Positions 1-10,091 of a stretch of 64,000 nucleotides of DNA are shown piece by piece. Position 1 is the first letter of the stretch, and the number at the start of each line of letters is the position of its first letter. A program made the translations under genes and the position numbers. The stretch covers positions 26,145,253 through 26,209,252 of the forward strand of contig CM075939.1 in the NCBI GenBank assembly GCA_038030265.1, given 5' to 3'. Under the pieces are notes generated by a model. It was not told the origin of the DNA and did no database searches. It saw nothing but the letters and a program-made list of their open reading frames with translations. This DNA comes from Corythucha ciliata. Taxonomy: Eukaryota > Arthropoda > Insecta > Hemiptera > Tingidae.

Positions 1-1
1 A

Positions 2-393
2 TTTGTTCCGACAGCAGCCTGTCGGGAAAAGTGCATTTCATTCATGCGACAATCGAGTCAAACCTCATAAGTTAGAACGATATCAATCAATTATGAATGA
101 CATTTAGGCCGTGGTATAGAAAGTCAAAATCATAAAATCGTGTTTCTTTTTACCGCAGGTCCCTTTTTTGGCACCAACTGAGGGGGAACAAAATTATGAA
201 AATGAAAAATGAAACAGTCAGTTTGTTCTCTAGGGAAGGCGGACTCGTGTTAGAGGACTTATTTGCAACTAAAATCTTTATCCCGGCCTAAATTTCATTC
301 ATAATTGATTGATATCGTTCTAACTTATGAGGTTTGACTCGATTGTCGCATGAATGAAATGCACTTTTCCCGACAGGCTGCTGTCGGAACAAA
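2..393. mobile_element. Foldback MITE, copy 1 (CCGACAG-tipped)
   Basis: The first and last ~100 bases are inverted copies of each other (left arm 2-105, right arm 290-393). Each tip carries a small hairpin, CCGACAG-CAGC-CTGTCGG. No coding capacity is visible. A second nearly identical copy lies at 20318-20714 and a right-half copy at 20921-21134, so this is a dispersed non-autonomous DNA element. The left edge is the window edge, so a target duplication cannot be read. Superfamily not assigned. Confidence 0.75.
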
Positions 394-2680
394 ACTTTTG
401 TTTTTGCTTGACTATTGTAAACTTTATTTTTGGGCCTGTAGAGCGCAAAATCGTTAGATTCCGCGCCAACTTGTCAGTGTCTAGGATAAAAGTAAACGTT
501 TCTGTCGAAACAACAGTACCTACCTAATTTTTGGAGCGAAAATTTTGTTATGGAGGCAAAATTCCCGGTTTCCTAGTAAATGAACCATTTTGACGGGCTG
601 AATTTATGGTTTCCCAGTCTATCCAATTTCGCGGGTCGTCAATTAATGCGCGGGAAGAGAAAAATAGCTAATGTTGCCTTAGACTTTGTCAATCTCGTTC
701 TATTTCAAGACTTCGTCTAATTTGGAGACCAACCAAAACGAATTCAGCGGATTCGTGTAACTTCTGTTAAAGTGCAGTGATTGGCTGATATATTCTGTAT
801 TAAAACTCTACTCGCGTGGCAGTTTTAAAATTCGGTCAAGATGCAGCAATTTGCCAACCCCCTTTCCAACGTTCCCATACATGTCGAAATCTGCGAACCA
901 GCAGATGGATGAGTCCGCAGAATTTGACACCTATGGATACAGGGGTAAAAGGTCGGCAAAGTGCGGCTTCGTAACCAATGTTTGATGGTTTGTACTGCAG
1001 CGCTATCAGCCTAGATTCACATAAGATAGATTGGTATAATAGATACACAATACAAGATACAAACATCGCCATTCTACTCATGAATTAAAAATTAAAGAAA
1101 AGGGATCATACCCTGCAACCCCTCACAGATGGAGCCTAGACAGAATATCAGCTCGGTAGGAGCACTTCAACGAGAGTTACAGGCTGGTTCGCATAATTTC
1201 TTAGGTTGGTCTGCAATTAGGCGGGGCCCGATTTTATCGACGGCGGTTGAAGAAACACAAGCGTGCTGTCAAATTTCCCTGTTATTGAAGTGAAAATCTT
1301 TGAGAGCTTAAGCCAATAGACTATGACGTATACGGTTTAGGGGTGTGCCAAATTTTCTAGGTCCGCCAAAGTCGTACATCTTGTGCTGATTTTCAGCTCA
1401 ATCCGTGCATGCGGCCAGTGAAAAAAACTATGGATCAAAAAATTAGGCACTCCTAGCGACAAGGTAGTCCATTTCCTTTTGGATGACTTACTACCGGATA
1501 CAACTTGTTGCCCGAAATCATCCAGAAAAAGCCTAGTACTCCGGGATTTTTCGCTCCCTGCAAAGAAGTTTTTCATAATTTCGAACGGTCGCTAAGAATA
1601 GTTCCGGAACTTGATGAATTCTGCCTCCCGCAGTGGCATACCCAATGTGCTCAAGTGCACTCATTTAAAAAGTGAAACAAACTAAGAATACGTCAAACCG
1701 GCCGCAATAGGTTCTCCGTTGGAACGATAATTACCTTACCGCACAACTTGAAGTAAGAGATGAAAAATTCAGGCAAACGATTCCTCAGAGACCGAGTACA
1801 GAAATTACCATACCGATTTAGGAACTCAACAGAACAATCTCTTACACTGGGCGAAAAATTTGAAAGACAGAACTTGCAAGAACCAAAATTTAACTAAACC
1901 ACATCATGCTATTTACTAAGCCGTAGGCCTTCCAACGTGGCCCTAAGTTTATCAACGACTAGGCTCATATTACGTCGCGATAAAATTACGAAGAGACAAG
2001 AGACATATTTACCTGGTAAGTGAGTCCCAAAATCGAAAGTTGTTGCTTCAATATCACAACTTTAGAGCCTTATGAGATTTTGAAAAAGAAACTGAAAATA
2101 AAAGCCGCATTCAGATTGATGGAAAGGGCGCTACCGAAAATAATTAAAAAAAATCCTTCGAAGAAACGTCAGGACAGGTTGATTGTCGGAAGGGTTTGTT
2201 TCTGATACGTGGAACTTTTGTCTGGGGAGCGCACATGTAGGGATTTAATGTTTCAACACTCCACATTAGGCAAAACGTCCTATAATGTTTCAAATAAATT
2301 GAAGAATCTCGTAAAAATCCTATCAAACTCCGGAAAAGATCAATAAAGTTGAATTGGAATACATTGTTTCACATTTTTAGTCCATGTAAGAAATTTAAAA
2401 AACCTTCACAAGTATTTGTTCTGCGTAGGTGATGGTGCCCGCTTGTTTTCTACTCCGAATCGTGAAACCTCTCATTTCTATTCCTTTGATTTGTTGGATT
2501 CGGTGTTTTTGTGTCATCAATTTTAATTTGTTTACTTGATATTCCCTAGTTGATCAATTTTTCTGTACAGCTACTGAAAGTATTTTCAAATTCCTAGAAG
2601 TTAGAATATCAATAACAATTCAGGATATGGTAGAAGAAACTTCCTCCTGCAGCAAACCCAAGGTACCTATAACTTTGCAT
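394..2680. other. Intergenic, nothing recognised
   Basis: AT-rich non-coding sequence. Short open frames on the minus strand (836-1081, 1337-1576, 2144-2326) show no protein family, domain or splice context. I see no clear repeat unit, RNA gene or inverted repeat here. Confidence 0.5.
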
Positions 2681-2684
2681 GTCG

Positions 2685-2890
2685 TTGTTGTTGTTGGGGG
2701 CGCCGGGCTTTGAACCCGGCAGGCGCCTAAGCCTCCATTGGGCTTCTACGCCATACCCAGATCTAACTGTGCACTTCACACCCGTGTTACGCGGGCGTTT
2801 CGGTCGGTGCGCGGTTTGTTGAACGCACACCGCCGGGAACGCCCACACGAAGCCGAGTGAGCCGTGTCACAGCTCGCCGCAGCATTAAGC
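2685..2890 (-). repeat. SINE-like GC-rich repeat, copy 1
   Basis: A ~200 bp GC-rich block that recurs at 63588-63803 in the same orientation, with only scattered differences. On the minus strand it carries an A-box-like TGGCGTAGAAG (2742-2752) and a B-box-like GGTTCAAAGCC within a 5 bp stem (2705-2717), followed by an (AAC)n tail at 2685-2700. These are marks of a tRNA-derived, Pol III-transcribed SINE. About 140 bases of GC-rich sequence lie upstream of the A box, so the tRNA-like part is at the tailed end rather than at the usual 5' head. Confidence 0.6.
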
Positions 2891-2899
2891 CGCGTACAC

Positions 2900-3720
2900 A
2901 CTTGTATCAAACCACCGTTCCGCTCCTCGGAGCGGAGCGGTATGCCCGAACATCGCTCCGCTCCGTTCATCGTTCCGTACATTTTACCGCTCCACACCGG
3001 CATCACTACCCTGGGGGCATCAAACCCGCTGTTATGTTATGCGATCACCGCTCCCTAGGAATAGGAAACCAGCAGACGCCCTAAATTCGCACACCTCTTC
3101 GTCCATTTTATTAATTTTTTATTTGTCGTTTATTCTTCAAATGCAATATGTTATTTTAATTTTTCCTGTGCCAGAGCTTGGATTGCTCAAGAAAGAGAGT
3201 AAAACAAATGAATTTTGGCACCTGTTATTATTCACATTTTTAGCCCTAAATGTATGACTTTTTCGCTTCTTTTCTAATTTTATTGTCAAAGGAGGGAGAT
3301 AATTCCACTTTCGAGTACACCGTTGGAAAGCTGGGAAAACGGAGAAGTTTTTATGACGCTTGACAACGTGTGAAGCAATTTTTGGCGACACAGTAAATTG
3401 TTTTTTGAAGTTTTTGTTTTTTTGCATTGACGCAACGAAAACGTTACGTTTTTAGGCGCTTTTGACCATTTAGAATATTGATTTTGCATTCATCCCATTG
3501 AAAATTTTCCGTAGATTACGAAACTGCCATTACTTTTGAAAAAAAGTGAAGTAGAAGCTGAGAAATAGCAGTTTTTTGTTGAAAAATACAGTTGCGCCTA
3601 AAAATCACTAAAAAAAATATTACTCGAAAACAAAAAGTGATAGGCCACTATCCGAATAGGACTTTTTTATCCCATTTTTGGTGTACTATAACCCCTTTTT
3701 TTTTTTTTGCTACTCAAAAC
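2900..3720. other. Intergenic, nothing recognised
   Basis: The first ~150 bases contain GGAGCGGAGCGG-type short palindromes and a TTAAGCCGCGTACACAC motif like the tips of MITEs elsewhere in the window. The rest is AT-rich with no supported gene. Confidence 0.4.
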
Positions 3721-3721
3721 C

Positions 3722-3812
3722 GACCACCCTGTAGTGTAATGGGCAATAGCTGGATTCGAACCCAGGCCCGCTGGGTTGCGAAGCGAGTATCAGGGACGGG
3801 CACCTTTTGTTT
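3722..3812 (-). repeat. tRNA-Ala-like relic (SINE head or tRNA pseudogene)
   Basis: Read on the minus strand, the segment has a seven-base anticodon-like loop TTCGCAA (CGC in the middle, alanine) and a T-arm-like GGGTTCGAATCC (B box). No 5' acceptor strand pairs with the 3' end, so it is not an intact tRNA. It is best read as a tRNA-derived SINE head or a tRNA pseudogene. A related B-box motif sits in the tandem duplication at 20.8 and 21.2 kb. Confidence 0.45.
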
Positions 3813-4474
3813 GTCATCCATTTTTTTTCGAACATGATTGGTGGATTCTTGAATGACACATATGATTGATTTGATAGACCAGCGGGGGCATTTCCATAAC
3901 AACGCTTGTGCGATTGATTTATGAAAAGCAAGGAAAAAGGGAAAATAAACCCGCCAAGATCAGGGGGCATGCAAAGTGACTAAATTTTCTATAGATGCCG
4001 CAGATCTCTGTCCTTCACCTACGTCACGAGCAGTCCCAACCGCCATTGCGCTGGACCCAGTACATTATTAATTGTTATTGGGTTGTGATTTTTGAGAATT
4101 CATAAACTTCAATTTCAAAATTAACTTGCTCTGCTGTTGAGCAATCGGGAGCAAAGGACTGCTGGTGACGTCAGTCTCCACCCCTCCTGTCCGTTTGGCA
4201 GGGGGAAATTTGCGGCACCTATAGTAAAGTTTAGTCACCTTGGGGGGCATCGAAGCGATTCACGCAACACGCAGGCCCGAGTTTCATTGGTTATATTGGC
4301 ATAAGGTTATGAATTGAGGACTCAAACAAAACCTCAAGTCAGTTGATCGGCCCGTGTACGTGTATTTTCCGTCTAGTCAGATTGAAGAAGCAAGTTACGA
4401 CAAAAATGGTACGTATTTATCAATTTTTAAGTGCAACTATTGAACGATGGGACATCATAAAATTGAATGTCTTA
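3813..4474. other. Intergenic, nothing recognised
   Basis: No family-level coding match. An ATG at 4406 is followed directly by GTACGT, which looks like a minimal first coding exon, but no matching second exon was found downstream. Confidence 0.4.
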
Positions 4475-4622
4475 TAGCGTTTTCCATTTGGATAATATTC
4501 CGCTCTGAAGCCGAGCATTTCCATTCCACCCATCGTCTCTGAATTATATCATTACGTTAACGGAGAAGACGGGTGGAAATGCTCGACTCCAAAGCGGAAT
4601 TTTATGTAAATGAAAAACGCCA
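4475..4622. mobile_element. TA-type MITE, copy 1 (AGCGTTTTCCATTTG family)
   Basis: A ~148 bp imperfect palindrome with terminal inverted repeats beginning TAGCGTTTTCCATTTG. The inner arms match too: GAGCATTTCCA on the left and GGGTGGAAATGCTCG on the right. Two relatives lie at 5818-5961 and 39776-39914. The TA at the tips is compatible with a Tc1/mariner-type MITE. No coding capacity. Confidence 0.7.
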
Positions 4623-4919
4623 TTAGTTGGGGTATTTCAATTTCATAAACGTTTTGCTGCGAAAAAATTGTGACCCTCTTCACAACTAATGTCTCGGGAA
4701 TCGGCAGACGGGACGTATATACGACAAAAACGGGCACAAGCCAAGACCCCCTCACTACCGCCATTGTTTTTTTTTTGTTATTTTATTGCTGGTGGAGAGA
4801 TTAATTTGTACCACCTCGGTGTCTGTGCAATGGTCCGAAAATTTGAGCCTCTCCTTCCAACGAAACTGCCTGTAAGGACACCTAGTCTGTTCGTGCGGTC
4901 GAAATGGGTAGAGCTCCAA

Positions 4920-5632
4920 GTCACAGTTGAACTCCAACCACAAAGAAGGCCCAACCACAGGAAAGCCCTAGGTCAAAACATAGTCCCAAACCACAGCAAA
5001 GCTCCAAACCACAGTAAAACACCAAACCATGGCAAAGCTCCTACCCGCAAGCTCGAAACTCACCAACCAAGACTCGGAGCCACAGTAAAACTCTAACCAC
5101 AAAGAAGGTTCAAGCACAAGAAATTCCGTAGTCACAAGATAGTTCCAAACCACAGCACAACTCTACTTCACAGTATAGCTCCAATCACAGCAACGCCCAC
5201 ACCACAGCAAATGCTCCAATTCAAAACAAAACTCCTACAGCGAAGCGAACAGCGAAGTTCGTAGATAAAGCAAAGCTCTAAACCTCAGTCAAATCCCAAC
5301 CACAAAGAAGGCCAAACCGCAGCAAAGCTCGAAGCCACAACATAGCTCCAATTACAGCAAAGCTCTTAACCACAACAAAGCTCCAACCACAATATAGATC
5401 CAACCACAGCAAAGGTCCAATCTGAGGAACCACAAAAAGATGTAGCCCCAGTAAAGCGCTCACCACAGCAAAACTTCAAAGCATTGCAAAGCTCCAGTCC
5501 ACTTTATAGCTCCACCACAGCAAAGTTCCTAGCACAACAAGCACCAACCAGTTAAAGCTCCAGCCACAGGTAGGCTTCAACCGTGAAGATGGCACAAGCT
5601 CAGTAAAGCTTCATAAGCATAAGCTCCATATT
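4920..5632 (+). repeat. Degenerate ~17 bp minisatellite (CCACAGCAAAGCTCCAA)
   Basis: About 40 imperfect tandem copies of a unit close to CCACAGCAAAGCTCCAA. Spacing drifts by a few bases and individual copies diverge strongly, so the array is old. Its reverse complement (AGCTTTTTGTGGTTAGA) appears in shorter tracts at 33105-33230, 40435-40545 and 40990-41085. Open frames across it (for example 4689-5096) are repeat artefacts. Confidence 0.75.
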
Positions 5633-5817
5633 ATGGAAGCTAGGTTCCACGCTACCGATTGCAATAATTTTTTAACGATTAGAATTAGCACTTTTTCTCA
5701 ATTTCAACTGAGAAAAGGCCTCCGTATAACGCGCATAAATTTTGGTCTTGATTTTCCATTGAGGAACAACAAAGTGACTATTTCTCAATTTGTGGCGCGA
5801 ATGAGCGCTTTTCCTCA

Positions 5818-5961
5818 TAGCGTTTTCCATTTGCATAAAACTCTTCTCCTGAGCAGTTCATTTCCTCCCGTCTTCACTTTTGATACATTTTTTAACTCAG
5901 AGAGGACGTACGGAAATGAACAGCTCCGGGTGTTGAATTTCACGCAAATTGAAAACGCTAT
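5818..5961. mobile_element. TA-type MITE, copy 2
   Basis: Starts ATAGCGTTTTCCATTTGC and ends GAAAACGCTAT, with inner arms that match the copies at 4475 and 39776. It is more diverged internally than the other two. Non-coding. Confidence 0.65.
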
Positions 5962-6039
5962 TAATTTCAACTGAGAATGAGAGATTTTTCCCACTCTGAC
6001 CACGAATGGCGGTTTTTGGCATTTTGACCGCAAATTAAT

Positions 6040-6290
6040 GCTTTTCCTCAAGTTTAATCTTGAACGGGCGTTTTTTAATAAATTCTAGCCGCGAATTAGT
6101 GCTTTTTCTGAAACCCACGAAAAGCATTTTTCTCAATTTTAGCCGTAAAAGGGCTTCCATAAACCGCGGATTCAGGCTTTGGCGTTGCGTTGAGGAACCG
6201 CGAATTAGGTTTTTTCCTCAATTCTAGCCGTGGATTAACATTTTTTCTTAAGTTAAGCCGTAAATTTTCCTTAAAAATAGCGCACTCGAA
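6040..6290. repeat. Degenerate ~30 bp tandem repeat tract
   Basis: Loose tandem copies of a unit resembling CCGCGAATTAGGTTTTTTCC. The same general form (a CGCGAA segment, then TTGGTTTTT, then a purine stretch) recurs at 12.6-13.7, 16.1-16.6, 20.0-20.3, 43.8-44.1, 55.0-57.0 and 59.0-59.7 kb. Confidence 0.5.
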
Positions 6291-7140
6291 CTTCGGTAGG
6301 CTACTCTGTATGTCTGGAGTCGAGAAAATCGACCGACACCAATGGTAGGTCAAAACGTACCATTCTCTTCCACTGCTTACCACGCCGCTCCGTGATATTG
6401 CCGTTTTTGGCTCCGGGCTGCCCCCATCGTTGGCACAATGGCTCCTGGCGACGCCCCTGGCACACTCAAAAGTAGCACTTGAGCCCTCCTCGGCCCAGGG
6501 CCTGGGCTCTTTGTGTTCGTTAACGCTTCTTGGTTCTTAGGTTGGTGAACGTACTAGAGCGATACGATCGGTTCGACGTCGGCGACGCATCGTAACAGTG
6601 TACAGGACAGATCAAAACAACTGGAACTGTGTGAGAGTGATGTGGAAACGATATCGTATCGCTACGGTATGAACGCGAACTCCGCCTTAGTGATACAACA
6701 TAAAAGGCGAGGTGAAACAACCCTGGGGCCGAGGGAGTCATGTCTACTGTGTTGAACTCAAATGGTTCATTTTTGTATCGATTATGTATTTTAGTCCTGT
6801 TTTAGTGCATTTCATTCAAAAAATGCACTATTTTGTTGTTGTTTTTTTTCTGTAAACTAAATATTTGTTTACTCGGCTGGCCCAGTAGTGAAGTTGAGAC
6901 CCAAAACAGGCGGTTTCAAACACTTTGTTCAATGTTGCTGGATGCATAGTGACCTTGAGCCTTTGTGCGCGTGATAAGAAGATATGTTTGTCAAGCTTCA
7001 GTGAATGTTCCGCCTGGTCAGTATGGATCCATCAAACATTTTTTCAAGTATTCAGCAAAGTTTTGGACGATAAGTTATTTAATGAAACGTATTTTTTGTT
7101 TTCCTTTCTGAAGGTCTTTTGAGCTGAGTAAGTTTCTCAG
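6291..7140 (+). promoter_or_regulatory. Upstream region of SF3B2, probable promoter and 5' leader
   Basis: This stretch contains no supported protein gene. The segment 6360-6750 is richer in G+C and CpG than its surroundings, as expected of a housekeeping promoter or untranslated first exon. A pyrimidine-rich stretch ending TTTCTCAG at 7133-7140 could be a 3' splice site 11 bases before the SF3B2 start codon. Exact transcription start and leader exons cannot be fixed from sequence alone. Confidence 0.35.
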
Positions 7141-7151
7141 TAGCAATAACG

Positions 7152-9851
7152 ATGGATAGTCAACCCGACGGATTCCCTGGGGAGCCTCCGTCACAAGATG
7201 GCAGTGGTTATATACCCGATGGAGCTCCTCCCGGTGTTAACGATGGCATGCCGCCACCTCCAGCGATGGGTCCTCCCCAGTTTTCAGGAATGCCAATGAT
7301 GGGCCCGCCCCCTCCGCAAATGATGTCACCGCAAATGATGCAACCACCGGGTCAAATGTTCCAGCCACCGCCCCCTGGCCAAATGATGCAACAGCCACCT
7401 CAGCCGGGCCCTCCACAAGTCATGCAAACTTCTAATCAAATGCTCTCCGCTCCTCCCGGACAAATGCTTCAACCGCTGCCTGGTATGCACATGCCTCCTC
7501 TCGGCATGACTCAACCACCTCCGACGATGCAAATTTTACCACCATCAAGACCTTCGGGTGACTGTCCTCCCGGTGAAGAGGATCAGCCGCTTCCTTCGCT
7601 TTTAACGATGCACGTTGAGCCTCCCGCTGGTGTCACTGGAGTACAGCAGCTTCAGCAACAGTCACAGTTACAACAGCAGCAGCAACAACAACAACAACAA
7701 TTTGAATTGCAGCAGCAACAACAACTACAACAGTATGAGCTTCAACAGCAACAGCTTTCAGCACTACAGCAGCAACCCCCGCCTCAACAACAACTTCAGC
7801 ATCATCACCAGCATCACCACAGTGATAAAGATCAAAAACTACCGCACGCTCTCGAAAAAGCTTTGGCATTCAAAACTCAACGTGCTAACGAACTGGGAGT
7901 TGACGGTGAAGTGACAGTTGAAAGTGAACCGACACCCGAACCGCCCAGCCGTGCTATACTCCAGTCGGCCTTCGATGACATCGAAGACTACGAAGATGAC
8001 GACGACAAGGAAACAAGGAAGAAGAGTGCTAAGGATCTGAGAAGGAAGATGAAAAATAAGAAGAAGAAAAAAAGGAACAAATCCTCCAAGGTTCAGTTTC
8101 AGGCGAACAGTAATGAAAATAGTGAGGAGCCAACCCACGATGACGTAGATAAGGACAATAAAGATGGTAAAGAAAAAAAAGAGAAGGAAAAGAAGGAAAA
8201 AGATGATCATAAAATCAGCAAAAATAAGAAAGAGGTCGAAAAACCTGACGTGGAAGTGGAGTATATCCAAGAGCGTCTCAATTTATTCGAACTTGACCCA
8301 ATGTACCGAACATTCGCTCGAGTGTTTGATGTTTTTAGAATCGCCGAAAATCCCTCTCTGGCTGATGCTAATAAGGATATTATTGCCCCGACGACACTTG
8401 GCGCTAAGCGGGAATTTACTAAAGTCCCGAAACTGCCGGAAGAAGATGACATGGAAGAAAATCAAGACAAGTCGGAAGAAAAGCCTCGGCTGTCCAAACG
8501 GAAACTGAAGAAACTAACAAGATTGAGTATTGCCGAGTTGAAACAGCTCGTCGGTCGGCCCGACGTTGTTGAAATGCACGATGTCACCGCGAGGGATCCG
8601 AAACTTCTTGTCCAGTTAAAAGCGCACCGAAACACTGTTCCAGTTCCGCGTCATTGGTGTTTCAAACGAAAGTATCTGCAAGGGAAGCGTGGTATCGAAA
8701 AACCGCCGTTCGACTTGCCTGATTTTATTAAAAAAACTGGCATCATGGAAATGCGCTCCTCCCTTCAAGACAAAGAGGAGCAGAAGACGCTGAAAGCAAA
8801 AATGCGCGAGCGAGCTCGCCCTAAAATGGGGAAAATCGACATCGATTATCAAAAGCTTCACGACGCCTTTTTCAAGTGGCAAACCAAACCTCGATTGACT
8901 ATTCACGGTGATTTGTACTACGAAGGCAAGGAATACGAAACGCGACTTAAAGAAAAAAAACCTGGTGATCTCTCGCCTGAATTACGAAACGCTCTTGGAA
9001 TGCCCGTCGGTATTAACGCCCATAAAGTGCCCCCGCCGTGGCTTATTGCCATGCAGCGATACGGGCCTCCTCCTTCGTATCCTAATTTGAAAATCCCCGG
9101 TCTTAATTGTCCTATTCCTGAGGGATGTGCCTTCGGGTATCACGCTGGAGGGTGGGGAAAACCGCCTGTTGATGAAACCGGTAAACCTCTCTACGGAGAT
9201 GTATTTGCAACGAGTTCAGGATCGTCCGATTCGAAACTGGACGAAGACGAGGTTGACGGCGGAGTTTGGGGTGAGCTTGAATCTGACAGTGAAGAAGAGA
9301 GTGAGGAGGAAGAAGAGGAAGAAGGACCGGAGGAGCCACCGAAGGATGAGTCAGGACTTGTGACTCCTTCGGAGGGACTTGTAACACCGTCGGGTATCGC
9401 GTCCATACCGACCGGCATGGAGACTCCCGACATTATTGAACTCCGTAAAAAGAAAATCGAACAGGAAATGGAAAATTCCGAGCAACCGGCTCTATTTCAA
9501 GTGCTTGCCGAGAAACGCATTGAAAGGGTAGGCGGATCGATGATGGGATCGACTCATGTATACGACATGACCGGTGCCACGGGAGTACCGCCACCTCCTG
9601 CCGCGCCCAGCATATCGGCTCCAAGGCGTGACACGGTCGAACTGGCCCTCGACCCATCTGAACTGGATTTGGACACGGATGCGATGGCCGCTCGCTATGA
9701 ACAACAAATGCGAGAGCAACAGTCCCACTTACAAAAGGAGGACTTGTCCGACATGTTGGCTGAGCATGTTCAACGCCAGAAAAATAAGCGAAAAAAGCAG
9801 CAAGCTCAGGATAATAAGCCAACTAAGAAGTATAAAGAGTTTAAATTCTAG
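7152..9851 (+). CDS. SF3B2: Splicing factor 3B subunit 2 (SF3B2/SAP145), single exon
   Basis: Subunit of the SF3b part of the U2 snRNP, which helps anchor U2 near the branch point in the nucleus. The 899-residue frame is uninterrupted. Residues 1-140 are Pro/Met-rich, ~165-225 are a poly-Gln then His-rich tract, ~265-370 are acidic then Lys-rich. The conserved core follows: the DUF382 region at ~446-580 (including VPRHWCFKRKYLQGKRGIEK) and the PSP proline-rich motif at ~588-690 (including VPPPWLIAMQRYGPPPSYPN). An acidic stretch (~696-730), TP-rich repeats and a Lys-rich end terminating YKEFKF complete the family layout. Length matches the human protein (~895), but I see no N-terminal SAP domain, and the poly-Gln tract appears lineage-specific. 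The first in-frame ATG fits the family start. The polyadenylation signal is at 9953. Aveugle follows 240 bases downstream on the same strand. Confidence 0.97.
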   Translation: MDSQPDGFPGEPPSQDGSGYIPDGAPPGVNDGMPPPPAMGPPQFSGMPMMGPPPPQMMSPQMMQPPGQMFQPPPPGQMMQQPPQPGPPQVMQTSNQMLSAPPGQMLQPLPGMHMPPLGMTQPPPTMQILPPSRPSGDCPPGEEDQPLPSLLTMHVEPPAGVTGVQQLQQQSQLQQQQQQQQQQFELQQQQQLQQYELQQQQLSALQQQPPPQQQLQHHHQHHHSDKDQKLPHALEKALAFKTQRANELGVDGEVTVESEPTPEPPSRAILQSAFDDIEDYEDDDDKETRKKSAKDLRRKMKNKKKKKRNKSSKVQFQANSNENSEEPTHDDVDKDNKDGKEKKEKEKKEKDDHKISKNKKEVEKPDVEVEYIQERLNLFELDPMYRTFARVFDVFRIAENPSLADANKDIIAPTTLGAKREFTKVPKLPEEDDMEENQDKSEEKPRLSKRKLKKLTRLSIAELKQLVGRPDVVEMHDVTARDPKLLVQLKAHRNTVPVPRHWCFKRKYLQGKRGIEKPPFDLPDFIKKTGIMEMRSSLQDKEEQKTLKAKMRERARPKMGKIDIDYQKLHDAFFKWQTKPRLTIHGDLYYEGKEYETRLKEKKPGDLSPELRNALGMPVGINAHKVPPPWLIAMQRYGPPPSYPNLKIPGLNCPIPEGCAFGYHAGGWGKPPVDETGKPLYGDVFATSSGSSDSKLDEDEVDGGVWGELESDSEEESEEEEEEEGPEEPPKDESGLVTPSEGLVTPSGIASIPTGMETPDIIELRKKKIEQEMENSEQPALFQVLAEKRIERVGGSMMGSTHVYDMTGATGVPPPPAAPSISAPRRDTVELALDPSELDLDTDAMAARYEQQMREQQSHLQKEDLSDMLAEHVQRQKNKRKKQQAQDNKPTKKYKEFKF

Positions 9852-9952
9852 ATACACTTTTCCTTTCTTAATAATTATTCATTGTGAACTTTACTTTTAT
9901 TATTATTTTTGATTGCAGTGACTCATATTATCTGATGCTGTTCTATAATATT

Positions 9953-9958
9953 AATAAA
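9953..9958 (+). terminator. Polyadenylation signal of SF3B2
   Basis: AATAAA lies 102 bases after the SF3B2 stop codon and upstream of the first recognised aveugle exon, giving a short 3' UTR. Confidence 0.6.
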
Positions 9959-10091
9959 AGTATTAGATTAATTACCGCGACCTTTGTTTCAAGATACCAA
10001 GCATTCCTCCCCCCCCCCTCCTCGGAAATCCTCCTTTCCAATAACAAAAAACTGGAATCGTCGTGGGTATTGAATTCTTCATTTATGACAG

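Noticed and set aside
2609..2848. 79-residue minus-strand frame resembling the one at 63659-63898
   Set aside because: Similarity is explained by the shared SINE-like DNA. The frame crosses the tRNA-like boxes and tail.
4406..4416. ATG followed directly by a GTACGT donor, like a minimal first exon of a ribosomal protein gene
   Set aside because: No second exon of any recognisable family was found downstream before SF3B2.
4689..5096. 135-residue frame with HSKAPNHSKTPNH-type repeats
   Set aside because: Translation of the degenerate 17 bp minisatellite, with no conserved protein context.
7633..8270. Minus-strand frames within SF3B2, rich in valine or phenylalanine
   Set aside because: Antisense shadows of the poly-Gln and Lys-rich parts of SF3B2.
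9935..10091. Possible start exon for aveugle (ATG near 9935, donor near 9985)
   Set aside because: Weak donor and no similarity of the encoded residues to aveugle N termini.
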